The position numbers and the translations under genes are program-made. A stretch of 64,000 nucleotides of DNA, taken from contig NZ_MUHU01000026.1 of NCBI RefSeq assembly GCF_002105195.1, positions 1 through 64,000 of the forward strand. Direction: 5' to 3'. Each line of letters starts with the position of its first letter. Positions within the stretch are counted from its first letter, which is position 1. This document shows positions 8,070 to 19,852 of the stretch, piece by piece. A model generated the notes under the pieces. It did no database searches, had not been told where the DNA came from, and saw nothing but the letters and a program-made list of their open reading frames with translations. The stretch comes from Derxia lacustris. GTDB lineage: Bacteria > Pseudomonadota > Gammaproteobacteria > Burkholderiales > Burkholderiaceae_E.

Positions 8070-8094
8070 CCGACCCTGCGCACGGCAGGGTCGG
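8070..8094 (-). other. Stem-loop between cbbA and cbbY
   Basis: Perfect 10-bp stem (8070-8079 with 8085-8094, loop of five) about 20 nt past the cbbA stop, with no T-run. It is more likely an mRNA-stabilising or attenuating hairpin than a full terminator, because cbbY follows in the same direction. Confidence 0.5.
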
Positions 8095-8113
8095 GCGCGC
8101 GCCGGATCGGGCC

Positions 8114-9187
8114 TCAGGCCGCGACCACTGCCTTCAAATCGAAGCCGCGCACCGCATAGCGCTCGGCCATGCGGTCGAGCGACAGCGGCTTGATGCGCGA
8201 CGCCTGACCGGCGCAGCCAAACGCCTCGAAGCGCTGCTTGCAGATGCCGCGCGCGGCCTTCTTGGCGGCGGCCAGCGCCTTGCGCGGATCGAACTCGCTG
8301 CGCTTCTCGTTCAGCAGCTGGCGCATCGCGCCGGTCATCGCCAGCCGGATGTCGGTATCGATGTTCACCTTGCGCACGCCGCTCTTGATGCCGCGGATGA
8401 TTTCCTCGACCGGCACGCCATAGGTCTCGGCAATCTCGCCACCGTTGGCGCGGATGATCGCGAGCCATTCCTGCGGCACGCTGGAGCTGCCGTGCATCAC
8501 CAGATGCGTGTCGGGCACGGCGGCATGAATGGCCGCGATGCGGTCGATGGCGAGGATGTCCCCCGTGGGCTGGCGCGTGAACTTGTAGGCGCCGTGGCTG
8601 GTGCCGATGGCGATGGCGAGCGCATCGACGCCGGTGCGCTCGACGAAATCGCGCGCCTGATCGGGATCGGTGAGCAGCTGCGAATGGTCGAGCTTGCCGA
8701 CCGCGCCCACACCGTCTTCCTCGCCGGCCTCGCCGGTTTCGAGCGAGCCGAGGCAGCCGAGTTCGCCTTCGACCGACACGCCGACCGCATGCGCAAAGTC
8801 GCTGACCAGCCGCGTGACGCGCAGGTTGTAGTCGTAGTCGGCCGGCGTCTTGGCGTCCTCGCGCAGCGAGCCGTCCATCATCACGCTGGTAAAGCCCGAG
8901 CGGATCGACTGCTGGCACACGGCCGGCGTGGCGCCGTGATCCTGGTGCAGCACGATGGGAATGTCGGGATGCATCTCGGCGGCGGCCAGCACCATGTGGC
9001 GCAGGTAAGGCTCGCCCGCGTACTGGCGCGCGCCGGCGCTGGCCTGCAGGATGACCGGGCTGTCGGTCTCCTGCGCGGCTTCCATGATGGCGTGGATCTG
9101 TTCGAGGTTGTTCACGTTGAAGGCCGGCACGCCGTAGCCGAACTCGGCGGCGTGGTCGAGCACCTGGCGCAATGACACGAGAGCCAT
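8114..9187 (-). CDS. cbbA: Class II fructose/sedoheptulose-bisphosphate aldolase
   Basis: Zinc-dependent class II aldolase (357 aa) that condenses DHAP with glyceraldehyde-3-phosphate or erythrose-4-phosphate in the Calvin cycle. Zn ligands sit in LHQDHGATP and in the later [15 protein letters not shown] region, where the glycine/serine loop binds phosphate. NIDTDIRLA near residue 280 is the K+/phosphate-binding strand. It lies in the cbb operon between cbbZ and cbbY. The length matches the longer Calvin-type (CbbA) subgroup. Confidence 0.95.
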   Translation of the reverse strand: MALVSLRQVLDHAAEFGYGVPAFNVNNLEQIHAIMEAAQETDSPVILQASAGARQYAGEPYLRHMVLAAAEMHPDIPIVLHQDHGATPAVCQQSIRSGFTSVMMDGSLREDAKTPADYDYNLRVTRLVSDFAHAVGVSVEGELGCLGSLETGEAGEEDGVGAVGKLDHSQLLTDPDQARDFVERTGVDALAIAIGTSHGAYKFTRQPTGDILAIDRIAAIHAAVPDTHLVMHGSSSVPQEWLAIIRANGGEIAETYGVPVEEIIRGIKSGVRKVNIDTDIRLAMTGAMRQLLNEKRSEFDPRKALAAAKKAARGICKQRFEAFGCAGQASRIKPLSLDRMAERYAVRGFDLKAVVAA

Positions 9188-9251
9188 GCTTGTCTCCTGG
9201 ATGTGATGAGCGCCGCCAAAGCGGCACCGGAAATGCGGGTTATGCGAGGGC

Positions 9252-9282
9252 GCGCCGGCGCCGGCTTGCGGGCCGCCGGCGC
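9252..9282 (-). other. Stem-loop between cbbZ and cbbA
   Basis: Perfect 9-bp G+C stem (9252-9260 with 9274-9282) in the 104-nt gap between cbbZ and cbbA. No T-run follows; it may be a processing or stability element. Confidence 0.4.
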
Positions 9283-9291
9283 AGTGCCGGT

Positions 9292-9987
9292 TCAGGCGGC
9301 AAGCGCGGTGCAGCGCTCGGCCAGTACGTGATGGGCGATGTCGAGCAGGTTGTGGAACACGCGGTCGGGCTTGGCCTCGGCGATGTCGCGGCCACGGTTG
9401 TAGCCATGCGGCAGCACCCAGGCCGCCACGCCGGCGGCGCGCGCGGTTTCCACGTCGATGAACGAGTCGCCGACATGCGCCGCGTCTTTGGGCGCGATGC
9501 CGAACTGGCGCAGGCAGTAGTCGATCGGCAGCGCATCGGGCTTGCGGCGCGGCAGGCTGTCGCCGCCGATCACGATGGCAAAGCGGCCTTCGAGCGCCAG
9601 CGCGCGCAGCAGCACGCGGGCATAGCGCTCCTCCTTGTTGGTGACCAGCGCCAGCTTGACGCCGGCCGCATCCAGCAGCGCCAGCGCCTCCAGCGCGCCC
9701 GGGTAGAGCGTGGCGCTCGTGCCGCAGGTGAGCCGGTAGTTCACCTGGAACAGTGGCAGCACATGGCGATGCCAGTCGGCGATGCCGCTGCGGCCGAGCC
9801 AGGGCCGGGCCTGGGCCAGCAGTTGCAGCAACAGCTCGCTGGTGCCGTGGCCGATCATCGCGGTGATGAGCGCCTCGGGCTGCTGCGGCAGGTTCAGCTC
9901 GCGCAGCGTGAGATTGCAGGCGGCGGCGATTTCGCCGGCGCTCTGCACCAGCGTGCCGTCCAGGTCGAAGGTGACGAGCTTCTTCAT
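9292..9987 (-). CDS. cbbZ: Phosphoglycolate phosphatase CbbZ
   Basis: HAD-family hydrolase of 231 aa that removes phosphate from 2-phosphoglycolate, the product of RuBisCO oxygenation. Motif [11 protein letters not shown], motif II LVTNKEE, motif [11 protein letters not shown] and motif [14 protein letters not shown] are all visible. The ATG (9987) overlaps the cbbT stop in an ATGA arrangement, so it is translationally coupled to transketolase. The open frame continues upstream antisense to nothing meaningful, hence the internal start. Confidence 0.93.
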   Translation of the reverse strand: MKKLVTFDLDGTLVQSAGEIAAACNLTLRELNLPQQPEALITAMIGHGTSELLLQLLAQARPWLGRSGIADWHRHVLPLFQVNYRLTCGTSATLYPGALEALALLDAAGVKLALVTNKEERYARVLLRALALEGRFAIVIGGDSLPRRKPDALPIDYCLRQFGIAPKDAAHVGDSFIDVETARAAGVAAWVLPHGYNRGRDIAEAKPDRVFHNLLDIAHHVLAERCTALAA

Positions 9988-12137
9988 GCCGCCGCTCCGG
10001 CGCGCTGTTGCAGCAGCCCGCGCACGCCGTCGGCCACGGCGCGGGCGGTGATGCCGAAGGCTTCGTACAGCGCCTCGGCCGGCGCCGAATCGCCGAAGCG
10101 GTCGAGGCCGATCACCGCGCCGTCGAGGCCCACGTACTTCCACCAGCCGAGCGTGATGCCGGCCTCGATGGCGAGCTTGGGCACGTCGGCCGGCAGCACG
10201 CTGCGGCGCCACTCGGGCGGCTGGCGGTCGAACACGCTGGTGCTCGGCATCGACACCACGCGCAGCGCAATGCCTTCGGCGGCGAGTGCGCGTTGCGCTT
10301 CGAGCGCCAGCTTCACTTCCGAGCCGGTGGCGATGACGATGGCATCGGGCGTCGGCTTGCCGGCTTCGCTCAGCACATAGCCGCCGCGCGAAATCTCCAC
10401 CACCTGCTCGGGCGAGCGCGAGCAGGCCGGCAGCGCCTGGCGCGACAGCAGCAGCGCGCTCGGCCGGTCGGACTGCTGGAGCGCGGTGATCCAGGCGCCG
10501 CTGGTCTCGGCCTGATCGCAGGGCCGCCACACGTCCAGACCCGGAATCGCGCGCAGCGCCAGCGCATGCTCGACCGGCTGATGCGTCGGGCCGTCCTCGC
10601 CGAGGCCGATGGAATCGTGCGTGAAGATGTGGACGACGCGAATCTTCATCAGCGCCGCCATGCGGATGGCATTGCGCGAATAGTCGGCAAACGCGAGGAA
10701 GGTGCCGGCGTAGGGGATGTGGCCGCCGTGCAGCGCGATGCCGTTCATCACCGCCGCCATCGCGAATTCGCGCACGCCGTAGTTCACATGCCGCCCGCCC
10801 GGCTGACCCTTGCGCACCGCGCCGCAGCCCGGAAAGTCGGTCAGCACCGAGCCGGTCAGGTCGGCCGATCCGCCGAGCAGTTCGGGCAGCGCGGGGCCGA
10901 GCGTGGCGAGCGCGATCTGCGACGCCTTGCGCGTGGCGACCGCCGCATCGCTTTGCGCCGATTGCGCGAGCAGCTTGAATGCCGTCTCGCGGAAGTCCTC
11001 GGGCAGCTTGCCGGCGATGCGGCGGCGGAACTCGGCCGCCAGCTCGGGATGGGCGGCCTCGTACAGCGCGAAGCGCGCCTGCCAGTCGGCTTCGGCCACC
11101 GCGCCGTGCTCGCGCGCATCCCAGGCGGCGCGCACCTCGGCCGGGATGTCGAACGGCGCATGCGGCCAGCCGATGGCTTCGCGCGTCAGGCGGATTTCCT
11201 CGTCGCCGAGCGGTTCGCCGTGGGCCTTGGCGCTGCCCGAGCGGTTGGGCGAGCCGGCGCCAATCGCGGTGCGGCAGACGATGAGCGTCGGCTTCGAGGC
11301 ATCGGCGCGCGCGGCGACGAGGGCCGCATCGACCGCATCCGCATCCTGGCCGTCGACCGGGCCGATCACCTCCCAGCCATAGGCGCGAAAGCGCGCCGGC
11401 GTGTCGTCGTCGAACCAGGGCGTGACCTTGCCGTCGATGCTGATGCCGTTGTCGTCATAGAGCGCGACCAGCTTGCCCAGGCCGAGCGCGCCGGCGAGCG
11501 AGCAGGCTTCATGACTGATGCCTTCCATCAGGCAGCCGTCGCCGAGGAAGACGTAGGTGCGGTGATCGACGACCGTGTGGCCGGGCCGGTTGAATTCGTC
11601 GGCCATCAGCTTTTCGGCCAGCGCCATGCCGACCGCATTGGCCAGCCCCTGGCCGAGCGGGCCGGTGGTGGTTTCCACGCCGGGCGTGATGCCGTATTCG
11701 GGATGGCCGGCGGTGCGGCTGTGCAGCTGGCGGAACTGCTTCAGCTCGTCGAGCGGCAGGTCGTAGCCGGTCAGGTGCAGCAGCGAATACATCAGCATCG
11801 ACGCATGGCCGTTGCTCAGCACGAAGCGGTCGCGGTCGGGCCAGTGCGGATTGGCCGGGTTGTGTTGCAGATGCCGGTCCCAGAGCGCGACGGCCATCTC
11901 GGCCATGCCCATCGGCGCGCCGGGGTGGCCCGACTTGGCCTTCTGCACCGCGTCCATGGCGAGCGCGCGGATCGCGCCGGCCATGGTCTTCGCATCGAGC
12001 CGCGACGGGCGATGAACCCGCACTGCCGGTGCATCCTTGGTGAAGCGCAACTGGGTCACGCTGCCGCCGGTCGCCGCATCGGCCGACGCCGCGAAGTGAC
12101 AGCCCGAATGGCCGAAGCCGCTGGAGGTGGAGGTCAT
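9984..12137 (-). CDS. cbbT: Transketolase
   Basis: Thiamine-diphosphate enzyme (717 aa) moving two-carbon units in the regenerative phase of the Calvin cycle. The N-terminal TPP domain shows [19 protein letters not shown] and the [13 protein letters not shown]...N diphosphate/Mg motif; the middle Pyr domain has [19 protein letters not shown]; the C-terminal domain ends near 717. An N-terminal extension of about 45 residues precedes the usual start (near [15 protein letters not shown]); ATG 12137 is preceded by AGGACGAGCG. It is 10 nt downstream of cbbP. Confidence 0.95.
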   Translation of the reverse strand: MTSTSSGFGHSGCHFAASADAATGGSVTQLRFTKDAPAVRVHRPSRLDAKTMAGAIRALAMDAVQKAKSGHPGAPMGMAEMAVALWDRHLQHNPANPHWPDRDRFVLSNGHASMLMYSLLHLTGYDLPLDELKQFRQLHSRTAGHPEYGITPGVETTTGPLGQGLANAVGMALAEKLMADEFNRPGHTVVDHRTYVFLGDGCLMEGISHEACSLAGALGLGKLVALYDDNGISIDGKVTPWFDDDTPARFRAYGWEVIGPVDGQDADAVDAALVAARADASKPTLIVCRTAIGAGSPNRSGSAKAHGEPLGDEEIRLTREAIGWPHAPFDIPAEVRAAWDAREHGAVAEADWQARFALYEAAHPELAAEFRRRIAGKLPEDFRETAFKLLAQSAQSDAAVATRKASQIALATLGPALPELLGGSADLTGSVLTDFPGCGAVRKGQPGGRHVNYGVREFAMAAVMNGIALHGGHIPYAGTFLAFADYSRNAIRMAALMKIRVVHIFTHDSIGLGEDGPTHQPVEHALALRAIPGLDVWRPCDQAETSGAWITALQQSDRPSALLLSRQALPACSRSPEQVVEISRGGYVLSEAGKPTPDAIVIATGSEVKLALEAQRALAAEGIALRVVSMPSTSVFDRQPPEWRRSVLPADVPKLAIEAGITLGWWKYVGLDGAVIGLDRFGDSAPAEALYEAFGITARAVADGVRGLLQQRAGAAA

Positions 12138-12147
12138 CGCTCGTCCT

Positions 12148-13023
12148 TCACGAAAGCTGGGCGCGGCGGATTTCCATGAGCCGCAGGATCATCGGGGTCA
12201 GGATCAGCTGCATCGCAATCTCCATCTTTCCGCCGGGCACGACGATGGTGTTGGCCCGGCTCATGAAGGAGCCGTCGATCATCGACAGCAGATAGGGAAA
12301 GTCGATGCCGCGCGGATTCTTGAAGCGGATGACGGTCATGCTTTCGCCCGCCGTCGGGATGTCGCGCGCAATGAACGGGTTGGACGTATCGACCACCGGC
12401 ACGCGCTGAAAGTTGATGTCGGTCTCGGCGAACTGCGGGCAGACGTAATGCACGTAGTCGTGCATGCGGCGCAGGATGGTGTCGGTCACCGCCTCGGTGC
12501 TGTAGCCGCGTTCCTTCTGGTCGCGGTGCAGCTTCTGGATCCACTCCAGGTTGATGATCGGCACCACGCCGATCTTCAGGTCCACATGGCGCGCCAGATC
12601 GACGGTCTCGGTCTTCACGCAGCCGTGCAGGCCTTCGTAGAACAGCAGGTCGGCATCGGCTGGCGTGTCGATCCAGCCGGTGAAGGTGCCGGCCGGCTGG
12701 TTGTAGGGCGCGGCCTCGTTGTCGTTGTGCAGGTAGTAGCGGGTCTGGGCGCGGCCGGTGCGGCCAAAGGCGGCGAACTGGCGCTCCAGCTCATCCCACA
12801 CATTGCCGTCCGGGCCGAAGTGGCTGAACGGCCGGTGCTCGGCTTCGGCCTTGGCGACCTCGGCCTTCATTTCCACGCGGCCGTAGCGGTGGAAGGCGTC
12901 GCCCTCGACCACGGCGGCCTTCACGCCCTCGCGGCGAAAGATGTTGTCGAAGGTGCGCTTGACGGTGGTGGTGCCCGCGCCGCTGGAGCCGGTCACGACG
13001 ATGATCGGATGCTTCTTGCTCAT
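12148..13023 (-). CDS. cbbP: Phosphoribulokinase
   Basis: Phosphorylates ribulose-5-phosphate to RuBP, the RuBisCO substrate. This is the short proteobacterial (type I, octameric) form of 291 aa. The nucleotide loop is [11 protein letters not shown] (12-22). [10 protein letters not shown] holds the catalytic Asp, and LHGC and the [19 protein letters not shown] segments match the family. It lies between cbbF and cbbT with 26-nt and 10-nt gaps. Like other PRKs of this type it may be activated by NADH, which cannot be read from sequence alone. Confidence 0.96.
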   Translation of the reverse strand: MSKKHPIIVVTGSSGAGTTTVKRTFDNIFRREGVKAAVVEGDAFHRYGRVEMKAEVAKAEAEHRPFSHFGPDGNVWDELERQFAAFGRTGRAQTRYYLHNDNEAAPYNQPAGTFTGWIDTPADADLLFYEGLHGCVKTETVDLARHVDLKIGVVPIINLEWIQKLHRDQKERGYSTEAVTDTILRRMHDYVHYVCPQFAETDINFQRVPVVDTSNPFIARDIPTAGESMTVIRFKNPRGIDFPYLLSMIDGSFMSRANTIVVPGGKMEIAMQLILTPMILRLMEIRRAQLS

Positions 13024-13049
13024 GTTCTTGTCTCCTCCGTGCCGCGCCT

Positions 13050-14096
13050 TCAGGCGTGCGCGTTCACGTACAGCGATCGGGTCTTGAAGAGTTGCAGCGA
13101 CACGTTGGCGCTGGTGTCGGCGTGGTAGTCGACGATGCGCGCCACTTCCTCCGCCGAGCCGAAGATGAGCGGCACGCGCTGATGCAGGCCGTCGGGCTTC
13201 ACGTCGAGGATGGGATGGCAGCCGGTCACCGCATGCGCGCCGGCCTGGGCCATCACGAAGGCGACCGGATTGGCCTCGTACATCAGGCGCAGCCGGCCGG
13301 CCTTGCGCGGTTCCTTGTTGTCGCGCGGATAGAGGAAGACGCCGCCGCGCGTGATGATCCGGTGCGCCTCGGCGACCATGCTGGCGACCCAGCGCATGTT
13401 GAAGTCGCGGCTGCGCGGGCCTTCGACACCGGCCACGCACTCGGCCACATAGCGCTGCACCGGCGCTTCCCAGAAGCGTTCGTTCGACGCGTTGATCGCG
13501 AACTCGCGGGTGGCGGTCGGCACGCGGATCTCGTCGCGCGTCAGCACCCATTCGCCGTCGGCCGGGTTGAGCGTGAAGCTGGCTGCGCGCCCCGCGACCG
13601 CCACCACCAGCGCCGTGGCCGGGCCGTACACCGCATAGCCGGCGGCGAGCTGGTTGCGACCGGCTTGCAGAAAGTCGTCGGCCGCCGGTTCGCGACCTGG
13701 CTCGGGATGCGGCAGCACCGAGAAGATCGTGCCGATCGAGATGTTGGCGTCGATGTTGCTGGAGCCGTCGAGCGGATCGAACAGCACCAGATGCCAGCCG
13801 TCCGACGAATGGCGCGCCGAGACGATGGCTTCTTCCAGCTCCTCGCTCGCATAGCCGGCCACGCTGCGGCAGCCTTCCATCGCGGTCGACAGCAGCTCGT
13901 TGGTGTAGACGTCGAGCCGCTGTTGCGTCTCGCCCTGCACATTGCTGCTGCCGGCGCTGCCCACCAGGCCGATCAGCGGACCTTGCCGCGTGGCCTCGGC
14001 GATCAGCTGGCAGCCGCCGGCAATCGCCAGCACGGTCTCGGTCAGGCCGCTGTCGCCGCCATGCCGGTCGAGCCAGTCCTTCAGTTCGTCGCTCAT
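13050..14096 (-). CDS. cbbF: Class I fructose-1,6-bisphosphatase
   Basis: Mg-dependent phosphatase of 348 aa acting on fructose-1,6-bisphosphate (and possibly sedoheptulose-1,7-bisphosphate). The metal-binding core [20 protein letters not shown] is at about 105-125, EELEE supplies acidic ligands, and [15 protein letters not shown] and [17 protein letters not shown] complete the active site. The ATG (14096) overlaps the cbbX stop by 4 nt (ATGA). It is part of the cbb operon. Confidence 0.95.
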   Translation of the reverse strand: MSDELKDWLDRHGGDSGLTETVLAIAGGCQLIAEATRQGPLIGLVGSAGSSNVQGETQQRLDVYTNELLSTAMEGCRSVAGYASEELEEAIVSARHSSDGWHLVLFDPLDGSSNIDANISIGTIFSVLPHPEPGREPAADDFLQAGRNQLAAGYAVYGPATALVVAVAGRAASFTLNPADGEWVLTRDEIRVPTATREFAINASNERFWEAPVQRYVAECVAGVEGPRSRDFNMRWVASMVAEAHRIITRGGVFLYPRDNKEPRKAGRLRLMYEANPVAFVMAQAGAHAVTGCHPILDVKPDGLHQRVPLIFGSAEEVARIVDYHADTSANVSLQLFKTRSLYVNAHA

Positions 14097-15148
14097 GCTG
14101 TTTCCCTCTGGTTGTCGTCGAATTCGTTGGCCGCAGCGCTGCCGGCGTCGCCCGCGAAAACGCGGCTGGCGAGCACATCGGCGGCGGTGAGCGTGGTGAG
14201 GTCGTCCGCGCTGAGTACGCGGTCGCGGTCGGCAAACAGCCGGCCGGCCTGGCGCAGCCGGGCCCGGTCGAGCGCATTGCGCACGCTGCGGGCATTGGCG
14301 AAATGCGGCTGGCCGATGCGCTTGTCGAGATAGCGCGAGAAGGCTTCGCGCGCGCCGTCGTCGAAGCGGTAGTGCCGCTGCGACAGCATGGTTTCGCCGA
14401 TGGTCAGCAGCTCGTCGCGGCCGTAGTCGGGAAAGTCGAGGTGATGCGCGATGCGCGACGACATGCCCGGATTGCTCTCGAAGAAGGTGTTCATGCGGTC
14501 GGCATAGCCGGCCAGGATCACCACCAGGTCGTCGCGGTTGTTCTCCATCACCTGAAGCAGTATTTCGATGGCCTCTTGGCCGTAGTCGCGCTCGTTCTCG
14601 GGCCGGTACAGGTAGTAGGCCTCGTCGATGAACAGCACGCCGCCCATCGCCTTCTTGAGGATTTCCTTGGTCTTGGGCGCGGTGTGGCCGATGTACTGGC
14701 CCACGAGGTCGTCGCGCGTCACCGCCACCAGATGACCCTTCCGCACATGGCCGAGGCGATGAAGGATTTCGGCCATGCGCATCGCCACCGTGGTCTTGCC
14801 GGTGCCGGGGTTGCCGGTAAAGCACATGTGCAGCGACGGCGTTTCGGCCTCCAGCCCGAGGTTGCGGCGCAGCCGGTCGATGACGAGCAGCGCGGCGATC
14901 TCGCGCACGCGGGTCTTGACCGGCACCAGGCCGACGAGGTCGCGGTCGAGTTCGTCGAGCGTGTCCTCGATGCGGGTCTCGGCGAGCACGCCGGCCACGG
15001 TGTTGGGCGGCGCGGGTTGCGCGGCCGGCTCGGCGGCGGCCGGCTTCGCTGCGGCCGTGGCCGGCTGGGCGGCGCCGGCCGCAGCGGTATTGCGCGTGGC
15101 CTGCAGGAAGGGCGCGGTGCCGTAGGGCAGGTCGGTGCGCGCATTCAT
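14093..15148 (-). CDS. cbbX: CbbX, red-type RuBisCO activase
   Basis: AAA+ ATPase that remodels inhibited red-type RuBisCO by pulling on the C-terminus of CbbL. Walker A is GNPGTGKT (112-119), Walker [12 protein letters not shown], and the central-pore region and the R-finger stretch [17 protein letters not shown] are present. This copy has a roughly 50-residue Ala/Pro-rich N-terminal extension before the CbbX core. Usually cbbX follows cbbS directly; here rpe intervenes, and cbbX overlaps both rpe and cbbF by ATGA junctions. Confidence 0.95.
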   Translation of the reverse strand: MNARTDLPYGTAPFLQATRNTAAAGAAQPATAAAKPAAAEPAAQPAPPNTVAGVLAETRIEDTLDELDRDLVGLVPVKTRVREIAALLVIDRLRRNLGLEAETPSLHMCFTGNPGTGKTTVAMRMAEILHRLGHVRKGHLVAVTRDDLVGQYIGHTAPKTKEILKKAMGGVLFIDEAYYLYRPENERDYGQEAIEILLQVMENNRDDLVVILAGYADRMNTFFESNPGMSSRIAHHLDFPDYGRDELLTIGETMLSQRHYRFDDGAREAFSRYLDKRIGQPHFANARSVRNALDRARLRQAGRLFADRDRVLSADDLTTLTAADVLASRVFAGDAGSAAANEFDDNQRETA

Positions 15149-15909
15149 GCAAGGCTCCCCACCAGCTGGCGCGGGCCGGCCGCCGGCAGCGAGATGGTGT
15201 CGTCGCCGAGCGGCTGGGGCTGGCTGTCGAAGGGCGCGAGCGCATTGCGCAGCTGGCGGATCGCCTCGAAGCGGTCGGCCGGCTTGAAGATCGCCGAACC
15301 CGCCACGAAGGTGTCGGCGCCGGCGCTGGCCGCGCGGCCGATGTTCTCGGCCGTGATGCCGCCGTCGACCTCGATGCGGATGCTGCGGCCGCTGGCCTCG
15401 ACGATGCGGCGCGCGCGTTCGATCTTGCGCAGCGATGCATCGATGAAGCTCTGGCCGCCGAAGCCCGGATTGACGCTCATGATGAGCACCAGATCGACCT
15501 TCTCGACCACCCATTCCAGCAGGTCGAGCGGCGAGCCGGGATTGAAGGCCAGCCCGGCCTTGCAGCCCGCCGCGCGGATCGATTGCAGCGTGCGGTCCAC
15601 ATGCTGGGTGGCCTCGGGATGGAAGCTGATGTAGTCGGCGCCGGCGGCTGCAAACGCTGCCGCGAGCGAATCGACCGGCGTGGTCATCAGATGCACATCC
15701 ATCGGCGCCGAGCTGCCGTCGGCGCGCCGGGTGTGGCGCTTGAGCGCCTCGCAGACCATCGGGCCCACGGTGAGATTGGGGACGTAATGGTTGTCCATCA
15801 CGTCGAAATGGATCCAGTCGGCGCCGGCCGCGATGACTTCGCGGGTCTCATCGCCGAGACGGGCGAAATCGGCCGACAGCAGGCTGGGGGCGATGCGGAA
15901 CTTCGACAT
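15145..15909 (-). CDS. cbbE: Ribulose-phosphate 3-epimerase
   Basis: TIM-barrel epimerase (254 aa) interconverting xylulose-5-phosphate and ribulose-5-phosphate. Motifs are [26 protein letters not shown] (catalytic Asp and metal His), [16 protein letters not shown] and the phosphate-binding DGGI. The C-terminus is about 25 residues longer than in housekeeping Rpe. It lies 283 nt downstream of cbbS and overlaps cbbX by 4 nt. Confidence 0.94.
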   Translation of the reverse strand: MSKFRIAPSLLSADFARLGDETREVIAAGADWIHFDVMDNHYVPNLTVGPMVCEALKRHTRRADGSSAPMDVHLMTTPVDSLAAAFAAAGADYISFHPEATQHVDRTLQSIRAAGCKAGLAFNPGSPLDLLEWVVEKVDLVLIMSVNPGFGGQSFIDASLRKIERARRIVEASGRSIRIEVDGGITAENIGRAASAGADTFVAGSAIFKPADRFEAIRQLRNALAPFDSQPQPLGDDTISLPAAGPRQLVGSLA

Positions 15910-16192
15910 GGCGTTTCATCCGGCAAGGGCTCCGCCACGACGCCCGGCAGGAGCGGGCGAAGGGCGGTGCGGAAGGAAAAACTGCGGGCGCGCGGGGCTG
16001 GGCCGCGAGGCAATGCAGCCAGCCGCGATCGGGCTCGCAGAAACGGTCAGGCCTGACGGAGGCGGACGGTGCGGCGCCGCTGCGCGGGCCGGAGGCGGAG
16101 GGAACGCCGCCGGTCAGCGCGAGGGAGGCCGCGCAGGCGTCGGGCAGTGCCGGGGCCGGCGCCTGCGCGGGCGGTGCCGCGCCGTCCGCGCG
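15910..16192 (-). other. Spacer cbbS-cbbE with stem-loop
   Basis: 283 nt with no gene. Just past the cbbS stop (minus strand) is a perfect 11-bp stem, 16129-16139 with 16160-16170, and no T-run. It may make cbbLS mRNA more abundant or stable than the downstream cbb genes, a known strategy in cbb operons. Confidence 0.45.
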
Positions 16193-16639
16193 TCAGCCCT
16201 TGGCGCCGTAGCGCTCGCGTTCGGGCTGGTTGGTGGCGTAGGAGCGCACCGAGTAGCGCATCGTGCGGCCGACCGTGTCCATGCGTTCGAGCTGGAAGCC
16301 GGGCTCGACCGCCGGACGATTGACGATGAAGCTCATCGTGATCGTCTCGACGTTGCGCGTGGAGTCGAAGGCCATCATGCGGATGTAGTGGCTCGGGAAG
16401 GTTTCGCGGCAGGCCTTCAGTTCCAGCATCACGCCGGCGGCGTCATGCAGATCGAACATCGGGTGGCCGAACATTTCCCAGTAGGTGTTGCGCGGGTGCG
16501 GATCGTCGGTGTACTCGACGCTCCAGGCATAGCCCTTCTCAAGGCCGTATTCGATCTGGGCCGAGATTTCCTCGTCGGTCAGGTCGGGCAGAAAGCTGAA
16601 CTGGCCTTGCGTGAGGCGGCCGGTCGGGTTGGTCATCAT
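16193..16639 (-). CDS. cbbS: RuBisCO small subunit, form IC
   Basis: Small subunit (148 aa) capping the L8S8 form I enzyme. GQFSFLPDLTDEEI, IEYGLEKGYAWSVEYTDDPHPRNTYWEMFGHPMFD and the long C-terminal hairpin typical of red-type subunits (NRPAVEPGFQLERMDTVGRTMRYS) are visible. ATG 16639 was chosen, with GAGGAGA 7 nt upstream; a second ATG follows immediately at 16636. It is 84 nt downstream of cbbL. Confidence 0.95.
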   Translation of the reverse strand: MMTNPTGRLTQGQFSFLPDLTDEEISAQIEYGLEKGYAWSVEYTDDPHPRNTYWEMFGHPMFDLHDAAGVMLELKACRETFPSHYIRMMAFDSTRNVETITMSFIVNRPAVEPGFQLERMDTVGRTMRYSVRSYATNQPERERYGAKG

Positions 16640-16723
16640 GGTCGTGTCTCCTCGGATTCGGTGGGCTGCCCGCGCGGCTCGCATGGCCGATGGCGTGGCG
16701 GTCGCGGCGGGCTCGGGCGTCGT

Positions 16724-18291
<1,568 letters not shown>

Positions 18292-18322
18292 TTTGGCTGA
18301 TGAATCAATCCGCCAATCGCCG

Positions 18323-19264
18323 ATGAAGAACGTCACCTTCCGCCAACTGCGCGTGTTCAACGAGGTGGCGCGGCATCTGAGCTTTGCGCGCGCCGCCGAG
18401 GAGCTGCATCTCACGCCGCCGGCGGTGTCGATGCAGGTGAAGGAGCTGGAAGAGAACGTCGGCATGCCGCTGTTCGACCGCAGCGGCCGCACCGTGTCGC
18501 TCACGACCGTGGGCGAATACGTGCTGGTCTACGCCCGCAAACTGCTCGGCACGCTGCGCGACGCCGAGGACTTGCTGGCGCGCTTGCAGCGCATCGACGT
18601 GGGTCTGCTGCACATCGGCATGGTGAGCACGGCGAGCCATTTCGTGCCGCGCCTGCTGGCCGATTTCACGCGCGAGCATCCGGGCGTGGAAGTGCGCATC
18701 AGCGTCGGCAACCGCGAGCAGCTGATGGCGATGATGACGCGCAACGAGGTCGAGCTGGCCATCATGGGCCGGCCGCCCAAGGAGGTGGCGACGCGCGCCG
18801 AGCCCTTCGCCGCGCATCCGCATGTTTTTGTTGCGCCGCCAGATCATCCGTCGCTCAACGTCGGTCATCCGCCGGTGCATGCGCTGGCGCCCTACAACTT
18901 CATCGTGCGCGAGCGCGGCTCGGGCACGCGCGCGGCGATGGAGCATTTCTTCGAGGAGGCGCGCTTCACGCCCAACGTGGCGATGGAAGTGGCCGGCAAC
19001 GAGGTCATCAAGCAGGCGGTCATGGCCGGCATCGGGCTCAGCGTGCTGTCGCTGCACACGCTGGGGCTGGAGCTGGACGCCGGCCGCATCGCGGTCATCG
19101 AGGTGGAAGGCACGCCGATCGTGCGCAGCTGGAACCTGGTGCATGTGCAGAGCCGCACCCTGTCGCCGGTGGCCGAGGCCTTCCGCTACTACGTGCTTGA
19201 GCATGGCGAGGCGCTGCTAGCCCATGAATTTGGTGCGCTGCAACCGCGCCGCACCGGCAACTGA
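18323..19264 (+). CDS. cbbR: CbbR, LysR-type regulator of the cbb operon
   Basis: LysR-family activator (313 aa) divergent from cbbL. The N-terminal HTH is FRQLRVFNEVARHLSFARAAEELHLTPP with VSMQVKELE. The C-terminal periplasmic-binding-like effector domain shows FVPRLLADF and VRERGSGTRAAMEHFF, the segment seen in CbbR proteins that sense phosphorylated Calvin metabolites or NADPH. ATG 18323 was preferred over an in-frame TTG at 18293 because the family starts at MKNVTFRQLRVF. It ends 8 nt from the convergent BLUF gene. Confidence 0.93.
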   Translation: MKNVTFRQLRVFNEVARHLSFARAAEELHLTPPAVSMQVKELEENVGMPLFDRSGRTVSLTTVGEYVLVYARKLLGTLRDAEDLLARLQRIDVGLLHIGMVSTASHFVPRLLADFTREHPGVEVRISVGNREQLMAMMTRNEVELAIMGRPPKEVATRAEPFAAHPHVFVAPPDHPSLNVGHPPVHALAPYNFIVRERGSGTRAAMEHFFEEARFTPNVAMEVAGNEVIKQAVMAGIGLSVLSLHTLGLELDAGRIAVIEVEGTPIVRSWNLVHVQSRTLSPVAEAFRYYVLEHGEALLAHEFGALQPRRTGN

Positions 19265-19272
19265 GGCCGTCG

Positions 19273-19707
19273 TCAGTGGCGCTTGCCGACGCTGAACTGC
19301 TCGCAGAAACCGCGCAGCAATGCGACCGCGCCATAGTTGTCGGTCAGCGTGTCCAGCGTCACCGGCGGGCATTCGTCGCGGCAGAGCACCACCGGCTCTC
19401 CGAGGCCGTCGAGATGGATCAGGCCGAGCGACCAGGCGGCAAAGCTGCGCGTGGGCACCGGCGTGTCGATGAGGGTGATGACATTGGTGTGGCGCGGGTC
19501 GCGGCAGATGGAGCCGTACACCGCCACGATGGCGTCGGACGGCCCTTCGATGGCCTGCATGAAGTTGCCGTCGCGGTAGAGCAGCAGGCCGGTGATGCCG
19601 AGCTGCGCATTGCGGTCGCGGCTTTGCACCAGCAAGGCGGCAATGTCGGCTTCCGTCATGGGCTGGGTGGCGCTGCTGACGTAAAGCACCAGTTGTAAGT
19701 GAGTCAT
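19273..19707 (-). CDS. BLUF-domain blue-light photoreceptor
   Basis: Short 144-aa protein consisting of a BLUF (FAD-binding) domain plus a small C-terminal extension. Signature residues are Tyr9 (LVLYVSSA), N33 ahead of GITGLLLY, and Gln51 in GNFMQAIEGP; the Tyr-Gln pair forms the photoactive hydrogen-bond switch. No output domain is fused, so it presumably signals through a partner. It is the next minus-strand gene after the HupT-like histidine kinase at 19853-21229 (145-nt gap), and the two could work together; that link is inference. Confidence 0.9.
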   Translation of the reverse strand: MTHLQLVLYVSSATQPMTEADIAALLVQSRDRNAQLGITGLLLYRDGNFMQAIEGPSDAIVAVYGSICRDPRHTNVITLIDTPVPTRSFAAWSLGLIHLDGLGEPVVLCRDECPPVTLDTLTDNYGAVALLRGFCEQFSVGKRH

Positions 19708-19852
19708 TGCCGGGCGGGTTCGGGGGAGTGATCGTTCCCGGCTTGGCAGATCGGGACGGCGTGCGTGCCGGATTGTCCGTATAGCTTCGGGTCAGTGACG
19801 ACTCGAGCGTGCAATTTCGTGCGGCGCCGCAGCAATTTCCGCCATACGGCTT

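Noticed and set aside
7113..9227. A 704-codon minus-strand open frame spanning cbbA and cbbY
   Set aside because: Only its last 249 codons (CbbY) are real; the rest is an out-of-frame shadow of the aldolase gene.
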